A DNA stretch of 64,000 bases from the NCBI GenBank assembly GCA_019638485.1, contig JAHBTP010000001.1:558001-622000 (forward strand), read 5' to 3'. The position numbers were made by a program, and so were the translations under genes. The stretch's first letter is position 1; each line of letters begins with the position of its first letter. Source of the DNA: Ferruginibacter sp. GTDB taxonomy: Bacteria; Bacteroidota; Bacteroidia; Chitinophagales; Chitinophagaceae. Shown one piece after another: positions 51,089 to 59,828 of the stretch. Under the pieces are notes generated by a model, which did not search any database, was not told where the DNA came from, and worked only from the letters and a program-made list of their open reading frames with translations.

Positions 51089-52255
51089 ATGAACTATCAT
51101 ATCATGCCTGATGAAAAATTCATTGACGGCTTTATTCGGGCCGCAGAGAAGGTTTCACCTGCACAAAATGTATATCTCTTCACCTTTCAACCTCCCGCCC
51201 GTTTTGTAAAGTGTAATATAGGTAGGTATATTCCCTTGCAAGGAGAGGCTATGGGTAATTTTCTGGCTACACTTTCAGCTTCGGATAAGGTGTTTATACA
51301 TTGGTTTGATAATCCCATTATGCCACATTTAAGAAAAATGCCAAAAGAAGTACAACTTAATTTACTCTTCTGGGGCGGAGATTTTCTTGAACAACCCGAA
51401 GCTTCATTAACTTATAATTATGAACCGCATACACTACGGTTAGTGCAACGGATGTATAAATACTCCTTATTCCATTTTTCTTTAAATCCGCTTAATTATT
51501 TTCATCAAATTAAACTCTTCTTAACATTGGATAAACGGTGGAAGCAAAAAAGATTGGAAGATGTGACTGTTAGGAAGGAATTTAATGCACGATTAAATCG
51601 TTTCTGTCATTGGAATGATAAAGATTATAAAAGGATACAAGAATATTATGGAGGAAATGCTGAGTTTGTTCCCTTCTTTTACGACTTTGGCTTTAATTCT
51701 TTTTCTAATCAAATATTTTTAAATGACGATAAGAGCATAACGAATATTTGGATAGGGAATTCTTCCACTTTTACCAATAATCATTTAGATTGTTTCGAAG
51801 ACATTAAGCGTTTTAAAAAGGAACAGATTCATATTACAGCTCCATTGAGCTATGGACATAAGCGATATGGAAAAGCAATCATCAGGTATGGGAAAAAGAT
51901 ATTTGGAAAAGACTTTACTCCCTTAACTGATTTTATTCCTATTGAACAATATCTTTCCATATTGGGTAAAATGGATATCGTGATAATGAATCATAACCGT
52001 ACTCAGGCAGGTGTAAATATTTTTGCCTTTTTAAGAATGGGGAAAAAACTGTTTCTGCGTAAACGATCTACTATTTCTGCTCTTTGTAATGAACATGGCA
52101 TAAAGTTCTTTTATGCAGATGATATTCCCGGTATGTCTTTTGAATCATTTATTAAGCCGCTTGCGTTTGAAGAAATGGAAGAGAATAGAAGGATAGTAAA
52201 TAGCTTATTTTCTGAAGAAAATAGATTTGCCTATATGAAGGCTATGCTTGCATAA
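51089..52255 (+). CDS. WecF-like (GT56) fucosaminyltransferase family protein
   Basis: The 388-residue protein shows the WecF (TDP-Fuc4NAc:lipid II transferase, GT56) family pattern: N-terminal HIMPDEKFIDGF, LLFWGGDF in the middle, IWIGNSSTFTNNHLD, APLSYG, and near the C-terminus a MDIVIMNHNRTQAGVNIFAF stretch. In enteric bacteria this family adds Fuc4NAc to a lipid-linked disaccharide. No TDP-Fuc4NAc pathway genes are visible here, so the donor may differ. It lies 18 bp after wzt and its stop overlaps the next start. Confidence 0.8.
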   Translation: MNYHIMPDEKFIDGFIRAAEKVSPAQNVYLFTFQPPARFVKCNIGRYIPLQGEAMGNFLATLSASDKVFIHWFDNPIMPHLRKMPKEVQLNLLFWGGDFLEQPEASLTYNYEPHTLRLVQRMYKYSLFHFSLNPLNYFHQIKLFLTLDKRWKQKRLEDVTVRKEFNARLNRFCHWNDKDYKRIQEYYGGNAEFVPFFYDFGFNSFSNQIFLNDDKSITNIWIGNSSTFTNNHLDCFEDIKRFKKEQIHITAPLSYGHKRYGKAIIRYGKKIFGKDFTPLTDFIPIEQYLSILGKMDIVIMNHNRTQAGVNIFAFLRMGKKLFLRKRSTISALCNEHGIKFFYADDIPGMSFESFIKPLAFEEMEENRRIVNSLFSEENRFAYMKAMLA

Positions 52256-53340
52256 TGAGTAAAAAGATTATTTCCATAATTGTACCGGTGTTTAATCGTG
52301 CAAAAATTATTGTTGACACGATATCCTCGGTGTTACATCAAACCTATCCGTATTGGGAACTAATAATTGTAGATGATGGCTCAGATGATGACACAATAAG
52401 GGTTGTTAATAATATGGTGGAAACGGATGAGCGAATTAAATTGTTGCATCGTTCCCTTAAACCAAAGGGAGCAAATAGCTGCAGAAATATTGGTTTTGAC
52501 GAGAGTATTGGTGAGTATGTAATTTTTTTAGATGCGGATGATATTTTATTGCCAAATGCTATTCAAGAACGAGTTAATTTTTTAGTTGAAAACCCTGATT
52601 TGGATTTTATTGTAAATCGTTCTGCATTTTTTAAACATGACATTGCTGATGCTGATGTGTGGTGGAATCTACCTGATGAAAGAAACGACTTAGAAAGATT
52701 TTTAGTAATGGATGTGGTTTGGCAAACAACCGGGCCCACTTGGCGAAAGGCTTTCTTAGTAAAAAATAATATCCGTTTTGATGAGTTTCTTCAATCATCA
52801 CAGGATTGGGATTTTCATATTCAAGCACTTTTAGCTCAACCCGGTTACCGACATGTGGGCTTAATGCCGGATAATGTTATACGGCGCAACCGTAACCTGA
52901 ATTCTATTAGTTCATCTCATGGTTCACATGCTAAATTACTGAACCGCTTGGTTCATTATAGCGAAATGATTCAGTCAAACCCAATTGCCGGAAATTTAGC
53001 ATGGGAGAGTAGGCTGCTTTTTACATTTTTAAATGAGAGTGTACGATTTTTAAATACTCGTAATGAATTGCCCGACAGAATATGTGCGGCACTTATGCTG
53101 CGAAATAAGAACCTGCCCCAAGATATTAAATTGATGCAACGATATGTATGGAATGCTAATAGATGGCTTCATTTTAATTTAGTGTTTCATAAAATATATC
53201 GAAAATTATTTTATGAAAAGTATATCGGTAAAAAACAAACCCTGTTTGGGAATTCAAAATACCGAACTCCGTTTTCTATTGAAGAGAAATCAAAATGGAA
53301 ACAGATTTTAGTAGAGAATGAAAAGATTAATAAACTATAA
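52255..53340 (+). CDS. GT2 family glycosyltransferase
   Basis: The 361-residue protein has a GT-A fold. The N-terminus reads IIVPVFNRAKIIVDTISSVL, followed by LIIVDDGSDDDT and the DXD-like metal site FLDADD near residue 99. The C-terminal part is Trp/Arg-rich and lacks transmembrane helices. It probably transfers one sugar from a nucleotide donor in the cytoplasm during repeat-unit assembly. It overlaps the preceding stop by one base. The specific linkage cannot be read. Confidence 0.9.
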   Translation: MSKKIISIIVPVFNRAKIIVDTISSVLHQTYPYWELIIVDDGSDDDTIRVVNNMVETDERIKLLHRSLKPKGANSCRNIGFDESIGEYVIFLDADDILLPNAIQERVNFLVENPDLDFIVNRSAFFKHDIADADVWWNLPDERNDLERFLVMDVVWQTTGPTWRKAFLVKNNIRFDEFLQSSQDWDFHIQALLAQPGYRHVGLMPDNVIRRNRNLNSISSSHGSHAKLLNRLVHYSEMIQSNPIAGNLAWESRLLFTFLNESVRFLNTRNELPDRICAALMLRNKNLPQDIKLMQRYVWNANRWLHFNLVFHKIYRKLFYEKYIGKKQTLFGNSKYRTPFSIEEKSKWKQILVENEKINKL

Positions 53341-53402
53341 GGATTAATACATATATTACACTCCTTTAAACTGATACCTTAGGGTATTGATAATAGCAAA
53401 AT

Positions 53403-54350
53403 TTGATTAAACCAAGAACGGTTAAGTATTTAAAAGTATTTTTAATTGCCTCAATTGTCTTTTTAGGATTATTAGAGTTGCATCTTAGATTTTTTTGGGG
53501 CTTTGGAGATGCTGTTTTAATGCAGGCGGATAAAGACATTGAATATTTAGCCCAACCTAATCAAAACAGGTTTCGATTTAGGAACCATATTTTTATCAAT
53601 AGTTTTTCTATGCGCTCAGCAGAACCTGATTCTACTGCCTTTAAAATTTTAGGGTTGGGTGATTCTGTAATGTATGGCGGTGCCATAATTGATCAAGATA
53701 GCCTGATGACATCCTTAATGTCGGAAAAACTAACTGCAACATTTAACCGAAAAATACAATTGTTAAATGTGGCTATGGGAAGTTGGGGGCCTGATAATTG
53801 TTATGCCTATTTAAAAAAATATGGAGACTTTAATGCAAAACTCCTTTTATTAGTGGTAAGTTCACACGATGCTTTTGATAATATGGATTTTAGAAGAGTA
53901 ATTGACCATGACCCCGGATATGAATCCAAACAGTATAAAGTGGCTATTTGGGAACTTATAGATCGCTATGCATTACCCCGACTTTTTCCAAATAAGAAAA
54001 AAAAGGAAGAAGCCATTCCCGGAGTGAAAAAGAAGAGCAACCATTTTAATTCCGGCTTTGAGCATATTTATCAATATGCTCAAAATAAAAACATCCCTTT
54101 AGTTTTGTATTTGCATGCAGATACTATTGAGTTGCGAAATCAGGAATATAACATAATGGGAAAGCAAATATTAGACTTTTGTAATGAAAGAGATATTAAG
54201 TGTGTAAGTGGTTTTGATGGTTTTACTCGAAATGATTACCGGGATATCATCCATTTAAAAGAGAGTGGACAGCGTAAACTAACTGAGCAATTATTTCCTG
54301 TTATTAAACAAGTTATTTCTGAAGAGATTAAAAAGTCATCAGCTAAGTAA
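53403..54350 (+). CDS. Membrane-anchored SGNH/GDSL-type hydrolase or O-acyl-modifying enzyme
   Basis: The 315-residue protein starts with TTG at 53403. One N-terminal hydrophobic helix (about 10-27) suggests an anchor with the catalytic part outside the cytoplasm. The SGNH block I is LGLGDSVMYGG with the likely nucleophile Ser88, NVAMGSWGPDN follows, and a C-terminal DIIH supplies the Asp281/His284 pair. Related proteins remove or transfer acetyl groups on polysaccharides, so an O-acetyl esterase or transferase is plausible. It lies 2 bp before the next glycosyltransferase. Confidence 0.75.
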   Translation: MIKPRTVKYLKVFLIASIVFLGLLELHLRFFWGFGDAVLMQADKDIEYLAQPNQNRFRFRNHIFINSFSMRSAEPDSTAFKILGLGDSVMYGGAIIDQDSLMTSLMSEKLTATFNRKIQLLNVAMGSWGPDNCYAYLKKYGDFNAKLLLLVVSSHDAFDNMDFRRVIDHDPGYESKQYKVAIWELIDRYALPRLFPNKKKKEEAIPGVKKKSNHFNSGFEHIYQYAQNKNIPLVLYLHADTIELRNQEYNIMGKQILDFCNERDIKCVSGFDGFTRNDYRDIIHLKESGQRKLTEQLFPVIKQVISEEIKKSSAK

Positions 54351-54351
54351 T

Positions 54352-55170
54352 ATGGAAAAGCCCTTAGTTAGTGTGTTAATGACGGTGTATAATCGTGCTG
54401 CATATATTAGAGATGCTATCACAAGTGTACTGGCTTCCACTTATTCTCATTTTGAATTGATTATAGTGGATGATTGTTCTACAGACGATTCATTAAGAAT
54501 AGCCTACGAAATAGCTGCAACGGATAATCGTATTACCGTGTATGCCAACGAAAAAAATCTTACTGATTATCCAAACCGTAATCGTGCCGCATCTTATGCT
54601 AAGGGGAAATACATTAAATATCTCGACTCTGATGATACTATATATCCTTATGGCTTAGAAATAATGGTAGCGCGTATGGAACAGTTCCCGGAAGCCGCTT
54701 TAGGTCTTTCAAAATGGGGGCTTCCTGATAAGCCCTTTCCAATACTATTAACTCCGGAAGAACTTTACAGATGGTCGTTCTTGGAAAATCGCTTTATATT
54801 TACAAATGCACCTTCTTCAACTATTATTCTCCGGTCTGCTTTTGAAGATTGCCATGGTTTTTCAGGACTTAATCAAGTGGGTGATTTAGAATTTTGGATG
54901 AAGATGGCAAGACGTTATCCGGTTGTTTTAATGGAAGCCGGAACTAATTGGGCGCGCGATCATAAAGATTCGGAAAAATATAAGGATAGTTTGGAGGTAA
55001 AAGCAAAGATGGCGTTTGATTTGTGCATTGCTGCCTTACATGCTGAAGATAATCCATTATCCATTCATGATAAAAAAAGGGCAATTGAAAAACTACAGAC
55101 TGATTTTAAAAGAAATAAATTTAGAGGAAGAATAAAGAAAATAACCTCTTCATTTTTTCCCTTTCGTTAA
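54352..55170 (+). CDS. GT2 family glycosyltransferase
   Basis: The 272-residue protein has SVLMTVYNRAAYIRDAITSVL, then LIIVDDCSTDDS and the metal site YLDSDDT near residue 98. The C-terminal end is basic and soluble. Sequence and size match sugar transferases of O-antigen clusters. It is directly downstream of the SGNH-type gene and 12 bp before the dehydrogenase gene, so it is part of the same operon. Confidence 0.9.
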   Translation: MEKPLVSVLMTVYNRAAYIRDAITSVLASTYSHFELIIVDDCSTDDSLRIAYEIAATDNRITVYANEKNLTDYPNRNRAASYAKGKYIKYLDSDDTIYPYGLEIMVARMEQFPEAALGLSKWGLPDKPFPILLTPEELYRWSFLENRFIFTNAPSSTIILRSAFEDCHGFSGLNQVGDLEFWMKMARRYPVVLMEAGTNWARDHKDSEKYKDSLEVKAKMAFDLCIAALHAEDNPLSIHDKKRAIEKLQTDFKRNKFRGRIKKITSSFFPFR

Positions 55171-55182
55171 TTTAAATTTACT

Positions 55183-56181
55183 TTGTTAAGGTTTGCTTTA
55201 ATTGGTTGCGGCGCAATTGGAAAACGACATGCAGATATTATTGCTGCTCGTCATCATTTAGTGGCAGTATGTGATATCGTTCCTGAAAAAGCAGCCGCAT
55301 TCGGATTGAAGTATCATGCTGCTGCTTATGATAAACTGCAAATGCTGCTTGAATCCGAAACATGGGTTGATGTGGTGGTAATTGCCACACCAAATGGATG
55401 TCATGCGCAACAAACGATAGCAGCATTACAATCCGGTAAAAATGTCCTGTGCGAAAAGCCTATGGCTATTAAATCAACGGATGCACAACAAATGGTAAAG
55501 GTGGCAAATGAAACCGGCAAGAAATTATGGATTGTAAAACAAAACCGTTATAATCCGCCTGTAGCACAAGTGAGAGGATGGTTGGAAGAGGGGAAATTGG
55601 GAAAATTAATAGGCTTCCAGTTAAATGGTTTTTGGAATCGTCCTGATGCTTATTATTATAATAGCTGGCACGGCTCTGCAGATTTAGACGGTGGAATTTT
55701 ATTTACCCAATTCAGTCATTTTATTGACATTCTATGTTGGCTTGTAGGCGATATAGAAGAGGTGAGGGGATTTGCGTCGAATATCATGCATCCTAATTCC
55801 ATGGCTTTTGAAGATACGGGTGCTGTGGCAATAAAAATGAAAAATGGCTGTATAGGTTCTGTGAATTTTACCGTAAACAGTTTTGGGAAAAATATGGAAG
55901 GCTCAATAACACTTTTTGGAGAAAAAGGAACGGTGAAAATTGGAGGTGCCTATTTAAATGAATTAAGTTATGTGAATATTGATGGAATAGACTTTGTAGA
56001 TGCTCAAATTTTTACACCCGAAAATGATTATGGTAATTATAAAGGAAGTATGAGTAATCATCCACGAGTGTATAATCATGTTGAAGATGTGCTGTTAAAG
56101 AATGCACCAATTTTTCCTTCGCTGGCTGATTCGGTAAAAACTGTGGAAATGATTGAACAAATTTATGCAGCCATAAGATAA
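55183..56181 (+). CDS. WlbA/WbpB-like UDP-GlcNAc-uronate 3-dehydrogenase (Gfo/Idh/MocA)
   Basis: The 332-residue protein starts with TTG. The NAD-binding motif GCGAIGKRH lies at residues 8-16 and the family's catalytic EKP is at 91-93 in LCEKPMA. The segments VKQNRYNPPV, WHGSADLDGG and FSHFIDILCWL resemble WlbA/WbpB, which oxidises UDP-N-acetyl-glucuronate at C3. The next gene encodes the matching N-acetyltransferase type, so the pair points to UDP-2,3-diacetamido-2,3-dideoxy-glucuronate synthesis. The aminotransferase (WbpE/WlbC) and the UDP-GlcNAc 6-dehydrogenase (WbpA) are not in the window. Confidence 0.85.
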   Translation: MLRFALIGCGAIGKRHADIIAARHHLVAVCDIVPEKAAAFGLKYHAAAYDKLQMLLESETWVDVVVIATPNGCHAQQTIAALQSGKNVLCEKPMAIKSTDAQQMVKVANETGKKLWIVKQNRYNPPVAQVRGWLEEGKLGKLIGFQLNGFWNRPDAYYYNSWHGSADLDGGILFTQFSHFIDILCWLVGDIEEVRGFASNIMHPNSMAFEDTGAVAIKMKNGCIGSVNFTVNSFGKNMEGSITLFGEKGTVKIGGAYLNELSYVNIDGIDFVDAQIFTPENDYGNYKGSMSNHPRVYNHVEDVLLKNAPIFPSLADSVKTVEMIEQIYAAIR

Positions 56182-56182
56182 A

Positions 56183-56659
56183 ATGAAAAATAATCCCCAC
56201 ATACAACAAAGCGGTATTGCTCCTGATGTAGAATTCGGGAAAGATGTTAGGGTAATAATGCCTGTTAATTTATACGGATGTACAATTGGAGATAATTGTT
56301 TGATTGGCCCTTTTACAGAAATTACACGAGGTGTTAATATAGGAAATGGAACTAAAATTCAATCTCACACATTTATTTGTGAATTAGTATCTATAGGTGA
56401 TGATTGTTTTATTGGGCATGGGGTGATGTTTATCAATGATACTTTTTCTAACGGTGGCCCGGCCCAAGGTGATAAAACGAAATGGAAACCTACTCAAATC
56501 GGCAATCGGGTGTCCATTGGCTCAAATGCTACTATTTTGCCGGTAAAAATTTGTGATGACGTGGTAATTGGTGCTGGTGCAGTAGTTACAAAAGATATTT
56601 TAACTACCGGCATTTATGCAGGGAATCCGGCAAGAAAAATAAAATCGAATGTCATTTAA
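56183..56659 (+). CDS. WlbB/WbpD-like hexapeptide N-acetyltransferase
   Basis: The 158-residue protein is built from left-handed beta-helix hexapeptides (IGDNCLIGPF, IGNGTKIQS, IGDDCFIGHG, IGNRVSIGSNATI, VVIGAGAVVTKD) and ends with IYAGNPARKIK. Its small size and the GHGVMFINDTF segment with the likely catalytic His match WlbB/WbpD enzymes, which acetylate the 3-amino group of UDP-GlcNAc3N-uronate. It follows the WlbA-like gene by 1 bp and overlaps the next gene by 11 bp. Confidence 0.87.
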   Translation: MKNNPHIQQSGIAPDVEFGKDVRVIMPVNLYGCTIGDNCLIGPFTEITRGVNIGNGTKIQSHTFICELVSIGDDCFIGHGVMFINDTFSNGGPAQGDKTKWKPTQIGNRVSIGSNATILPVKICDDVVIGAGAVVTKDILTTGIYAGNPARKIKSNVI

Positions 56660-57809
56660 GTTTTCTAATAAAGTGGTGTGGCTTTTTTCTATGGAACAGT
56701 GGACAGATATGCGTTTGTCTAAACACCATTATGCATCTGCGCTTGCACGTGCAGGTAATAGGGTATTTTTTATTGAACCCGGCAACAAAACATCAAAACA
56801 AATAAAAATCACAGAAGTGGAGCCGGGATTGAAGGTGATAAATCATCCGCTGCTGGCTAGAGGATGGGGAAAGTTACCATATCTCTTTTATTTTTTTTTG
56901 ATAAAACGAGAAATGAATTTTTTAAAAAAAGCTTTAGGCGGCTTTCCCGATATTGCCTGGTGTTTTGACCCCTTACGAGTGGTAGAATTAAATGTTTTAA
57001 AAAATAGCCTGTGTATCTACCATCCGGTAGATCAATTTGATGAAAAAATGCTAACCCGATATCCGCTTAAAACAAAAATTGCATTCAGTACCATGCCGGT
57101 GGAAGTGGAAAAGCTTAAACAAAATGGATTTAAGGCATTCTTTATTACACACGGTCTCAATCCTACTTTTGCAAATTTTGCACAACAGAAATTAGCAGCA
57201 TTAGATGTAGAATCGGTAAATAAAACGCAAACTGAATTACCGATAAAAGTGGGTTTTTCCGGAAACCTTTTGGGTGAGGCTTATGACCGAGAAACGATGC
57301 GGGCAATTATTGAGGCTAACCCTGATTGCGAATTTCATTTTTGGGGTAAAACTGAAAACCCGAAGAATTATATTAGGTTAGGAAGTTATGCTCCTGAGTT
57401 TATTACGTATTTAAAAGCATCAAAAAACTGTGTTGTGCACGGAATAGCTTCTACCGAAGACCTTGCAACAGGATTGAATGAAATGGATATGTTGTGGGTA
57501 ATTTGGAAGAATACTTCACATCCGCAATGGAATGAAAATACCAACCCACATAAGATGATGGAATACATCAGCACAGGCCTGCCGGTGATGTGCCATTATA
57601 TGTCTATTTATAAAGACTGTAAATGGTTGGATATGGCAGAACAGGGAGCCACTCCGGATGATTATCTTTTGCTTTTTAAAAAAGTTAAGCATAAAGCATG
57701 GCAATTGCGCAGCTGTGGAAGCGGTGCGGATAAAGAAAAACTAAATTTTGCACTGTCGAATACCTATGAGAACCATATTAAACAAATTGAAGCATTCATT
57801 TATAATTAG
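56649..57809 (+). CDS. Probable glycosyltransferase (GT1/GT4-like, TuaH-like)
   Basis: The 386-residue protein has a GT-B layout. The N-terminus reads WLFSMEQWTDMRLSKHHYAS with a GNRVFFIEP stretch, the middle IAWCFDP and YHPVDQFDE, and the C-terminal half KVGFSGNLLGEAYDRETM and GLPVMCHY. The overall pattern recalls TuaH-like transferases in which the N-terminal HHxA is conserved. It starts inside the preceding acetyltransferase gene. The donor is unknown; the diacetamido-uronic acid made nearby is a possibility, which is inference. Confidence 0.75.
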   Translation: MSFKFSNKVVWLFSMEQWTDMRLSKHHYASALARAGNRVFFIEPGNKTSKQIKITEVEPGLKVINHPLLARGWGKLPYLFYFFLIKREMNFLKKALGGFPDIAWCFDPLRVVELNVLKNSLCIYHPVDQFDEKMLTRYPLKTKIAFSTMPVEVEKLKQNGFKAFFITHGLNPTFANFAQQKLAALDVESVNKTQTELPIKVGFSGNLLGEAYDRETMRAIIEANPDCEFHFWGKTENPKNYIRLGSYAPEFITYLKASKNCVVHGIASTEDLATGLNEMDMLWVIWKNTSHPQWNENTNPHKMMEYISTGLPVMCHYMSIYKDCKWLDMAEQGATPDDYLLLFKKVKHKAWQLRSCGSGADKEKLNFALSNTYENHIKQIEAFIYN

Positions 57810-57891
57810 GATTCACTGTTGTTCATGCGCTTCACTTTATAAAAAATAATTCTTATCATCCATCTTTATTAGTTTAAACTAAGAAAATAAT

Positions 57892-59124
57892 TTGCCTAAA
57901 ATCTGTTTGATTTCTGATTTACATGTTTCATACAATCCAAGATTGTGGAAAGAAGCTTTCTTTTGGGAAGGACAAGGCTGGGAAGTGGTTATTTTAAATC
58001 AATGGATTTTTAACAAGTCACGTAAGCGGGATGTGCAAATATTACAAGGACATAATATTGAGTTGAAGTGCTATTGCAATATGATAAGGGAGGAGATAAG
58101 CCCTTTTCGATTTTTCTTTCTTAGGTTAAGAAAAAGGCTTGCCTCTGAGATGGTGAAGTGGCTAAAGATTGATCTTCCTTATTCAATCAGCTATGCACCC
58201 GATAGTATGATTAAATACGCATTAAAAGAGCAAGCTGATGTTTATAGTGCACATGCAGAATGTGCATTGTATTGTGGCGTAGAATTATTAAAAAAGGGGA
58301 AGCGGGTTTTTTTTGATTTTGAAGATTGGTATTCGCGTGATTACCTGGTTCCTGAAAGACCGGTAAGATTGTTTCGTAGGTTAGAAAAATATGCACTCCA
58401 TCACGGGTTGTTTACCCTAACTACTTCAAAGGTGATGGCTGAAGAAATGGCGCGTGTTTATAAAACTTCCAATCACCCCCAAGTGATTTATAATGGTTTT
58501 AAACCGGAGGATGTGATTGAACTGAAGTTGGGAAGAAATGACTCACCTCAAACATTAAAACTAATTTGGTTTTCCAGAAATATCGGCCCCAATAGAGGGG
58601 TTGAGCGGTTGGTTGATGTATTGAATGATTTGGATATCTCATTTGAACTGCACCTTTTGGGCGAAATAACAGAGGCCTATCAACGCGAGATTTTCAACAG
58701 ATTTATTTCCAATGAACACAAAAGGCTGATATTGCACGATTTTATTGCACATGAAAAATTACATTCATTTTTAAGCAGTTTTGATATTGGTTTTGCGATA
58801 GAAGAAAATATTAATGAGAATAAAAAACTCACCATTTCCAATAAGATACTGCAATATCTTCAGGCAGGATTAAAGGTGCTGGCAACCGATACCGCCGGGC
58901 AAAGGGAAGTAGCCGGATTTTTTATGGATACAGTGAGCTTGGTAAGTAATGAGGATACGGGCAGATGGGGTGAAACATTGATTGCATTATCAAAAATGCC
59001 ATCGGTGAATCGTGTTGAACAGAACCTCCGGTTTAATGAAATATTTTCAATGCGTGCGCAGGAAGAAAAATTAAAAATTTTGGGTAGAACTTATTTAATT
59101 GAATTTTCTTCATTTGAAAACTGA
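57892..59124 (+). CDS. Glycosyltransferase, GT4-like
   Basis: The 410-residue protein starts with TTG. The N-terminus KICLISDLHVSYNPRLWKEA is typical of GT4-like enzymes (R-W-KEA pattern), and the C-terminal half shows IWFSRNIGPNRGVERLVD and NKILQYLQAGLKVLATDTAGQRE. A 14-bp palindrome (57869-57882) lies just before the start. It is separated by 82 bp from the preceding gene, a wider gap than most in the locus. Probably adds a sugar to the lipid-linked glycan. Confidence 0.82.
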   Translation: MPKICLISDLHVSYNPRLWKEAFFWEGQGWEVVILNQWIFNKSRKRDVQILQGHNIELKCYCNMIREEISPFRFFFLRLRKRLASEMVKWLKIDLPYSISYAPDSMIKYALKEQADVYSAHAECALYCGVELLKKGKRVFFDFEDWYSRDYLVPERPVRLFRRLEKYALHHGLFTLTTSKVMAEEMARVYKTSNHPQVIYNGFKPEDVIELKLGRNDSPQTLKLIWFSRNIGPNRGVERLVDVLNDLDISFELHLLGEITEAYQREIFNRFISNEHKRLILHDFIAHEKLHSFLSSFDIGFAIEENINENKKLTISNKILQYLQAGLKVLATDTAGQREVAGFFMDTVSLVSNEDTGRWGETLIALSKMPSVNRVEQNLRFNEIFSMRAQEEKLKILGRTYLIEFSSFEN

Positions 59125-59153
59125 TAGTTCATTATTTTTTGAGTAATAAAAAA

Positions 59154-59828
59154 ATGAAACAAAGTAGCGAAAAAATTTATTCAAATACCGGAAATAGTGA
59201 AGTGCTAAATCGTGTGCCGGAAGGTGCGGTGCATATATTGGATGTGGGATGTGGCGCCGGGGTGCTTGCAGGTTTGCTGAAGGAGCGCGGAAAGGTGGTG
59301 GACGGAATTACCATAAGCGAAACCGAGCGAAGTGCGGCATTACAGAACTGTAGAGACGTGTTTTTGTACAACCTTGAAAATGGATTGCCGGTGGAAATTC
59401 AAGCACGCAAATATGATTGCATAATATGCTCGCATGTATTGGAACATATTGTTTATCCCACACAGTTGTTACAACAAGTTTATGCTTCACTGCATAATGG
59501 AGGGGTGTTGATTATAGCATTACCTAATTTAATGCATTATAAATCACGTATTGAATTAATAAAGGGAAATTTCCCATATCAGGAAGCCGGAATATGGGAT
59601 TATACCCATGTGAAATGGTACACCTTTAAAAGTGCACAAAAATTACTTTCTCATTTTGGATTCGCGGTTATTGAGGCTGATGTTACAGGTGAGCTACCTT
59701 TTAATAGTGTAATGAAAAAAATTGCACCGGCTACAGTAAGAAGGAAAATATTCTGTTTTTTAAAATGGATTAGTCGGGGCTTTTTTGGTTATCAGATTTT
59801 AGTAGTGGGTAAAAAACAAAGTGGATGA
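59154..59828 (+). CDS. MetW-like class I SAM methyltransferase
   Basis: I chose the ATG at 59154 over the TTG at 59139; the difference is five residues. The 224-residue protein has SAM-motif I ILDVGCGAGVLAGLL, then YDCIICSHVLEHI and a LIIALPN segment, similar to MetW-type enzymes often found in glycan clusters. The substrate is probably a sugar or chain end rather than homoserine, given the context. The stop overlaps the start of the next glycosyltransferase by 4 bp. Confidence 0.83.
   Translation: MKQSSEKIYSNTGNSEVLNRVPEGAVHILDVGCGAGVLAGLLKERGKVVDGITISETERSAALQNCRDVFLYNLENGLPVEIQARKYDCIICSHVLEHIVYPTQLLQQVYASLHNGGVLIIALPNLMHYKSRIELIKGNFPYQEAGIWDYTHVKWYTFKSAQKLLSHFGFAVIEADVTGELPFNSVMKKIAPATVRRKIFCFLKWISRGFFGYQILVVGKKQSG

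Noticed and set aside
57869..57882. 14-bp perfect palindrome (TTAGTTTAAACTAA) as an operator
   Set aside because: It is AT-rich and short, with no second copy seen, so chance is likely; noted only as context for the downstream gene.
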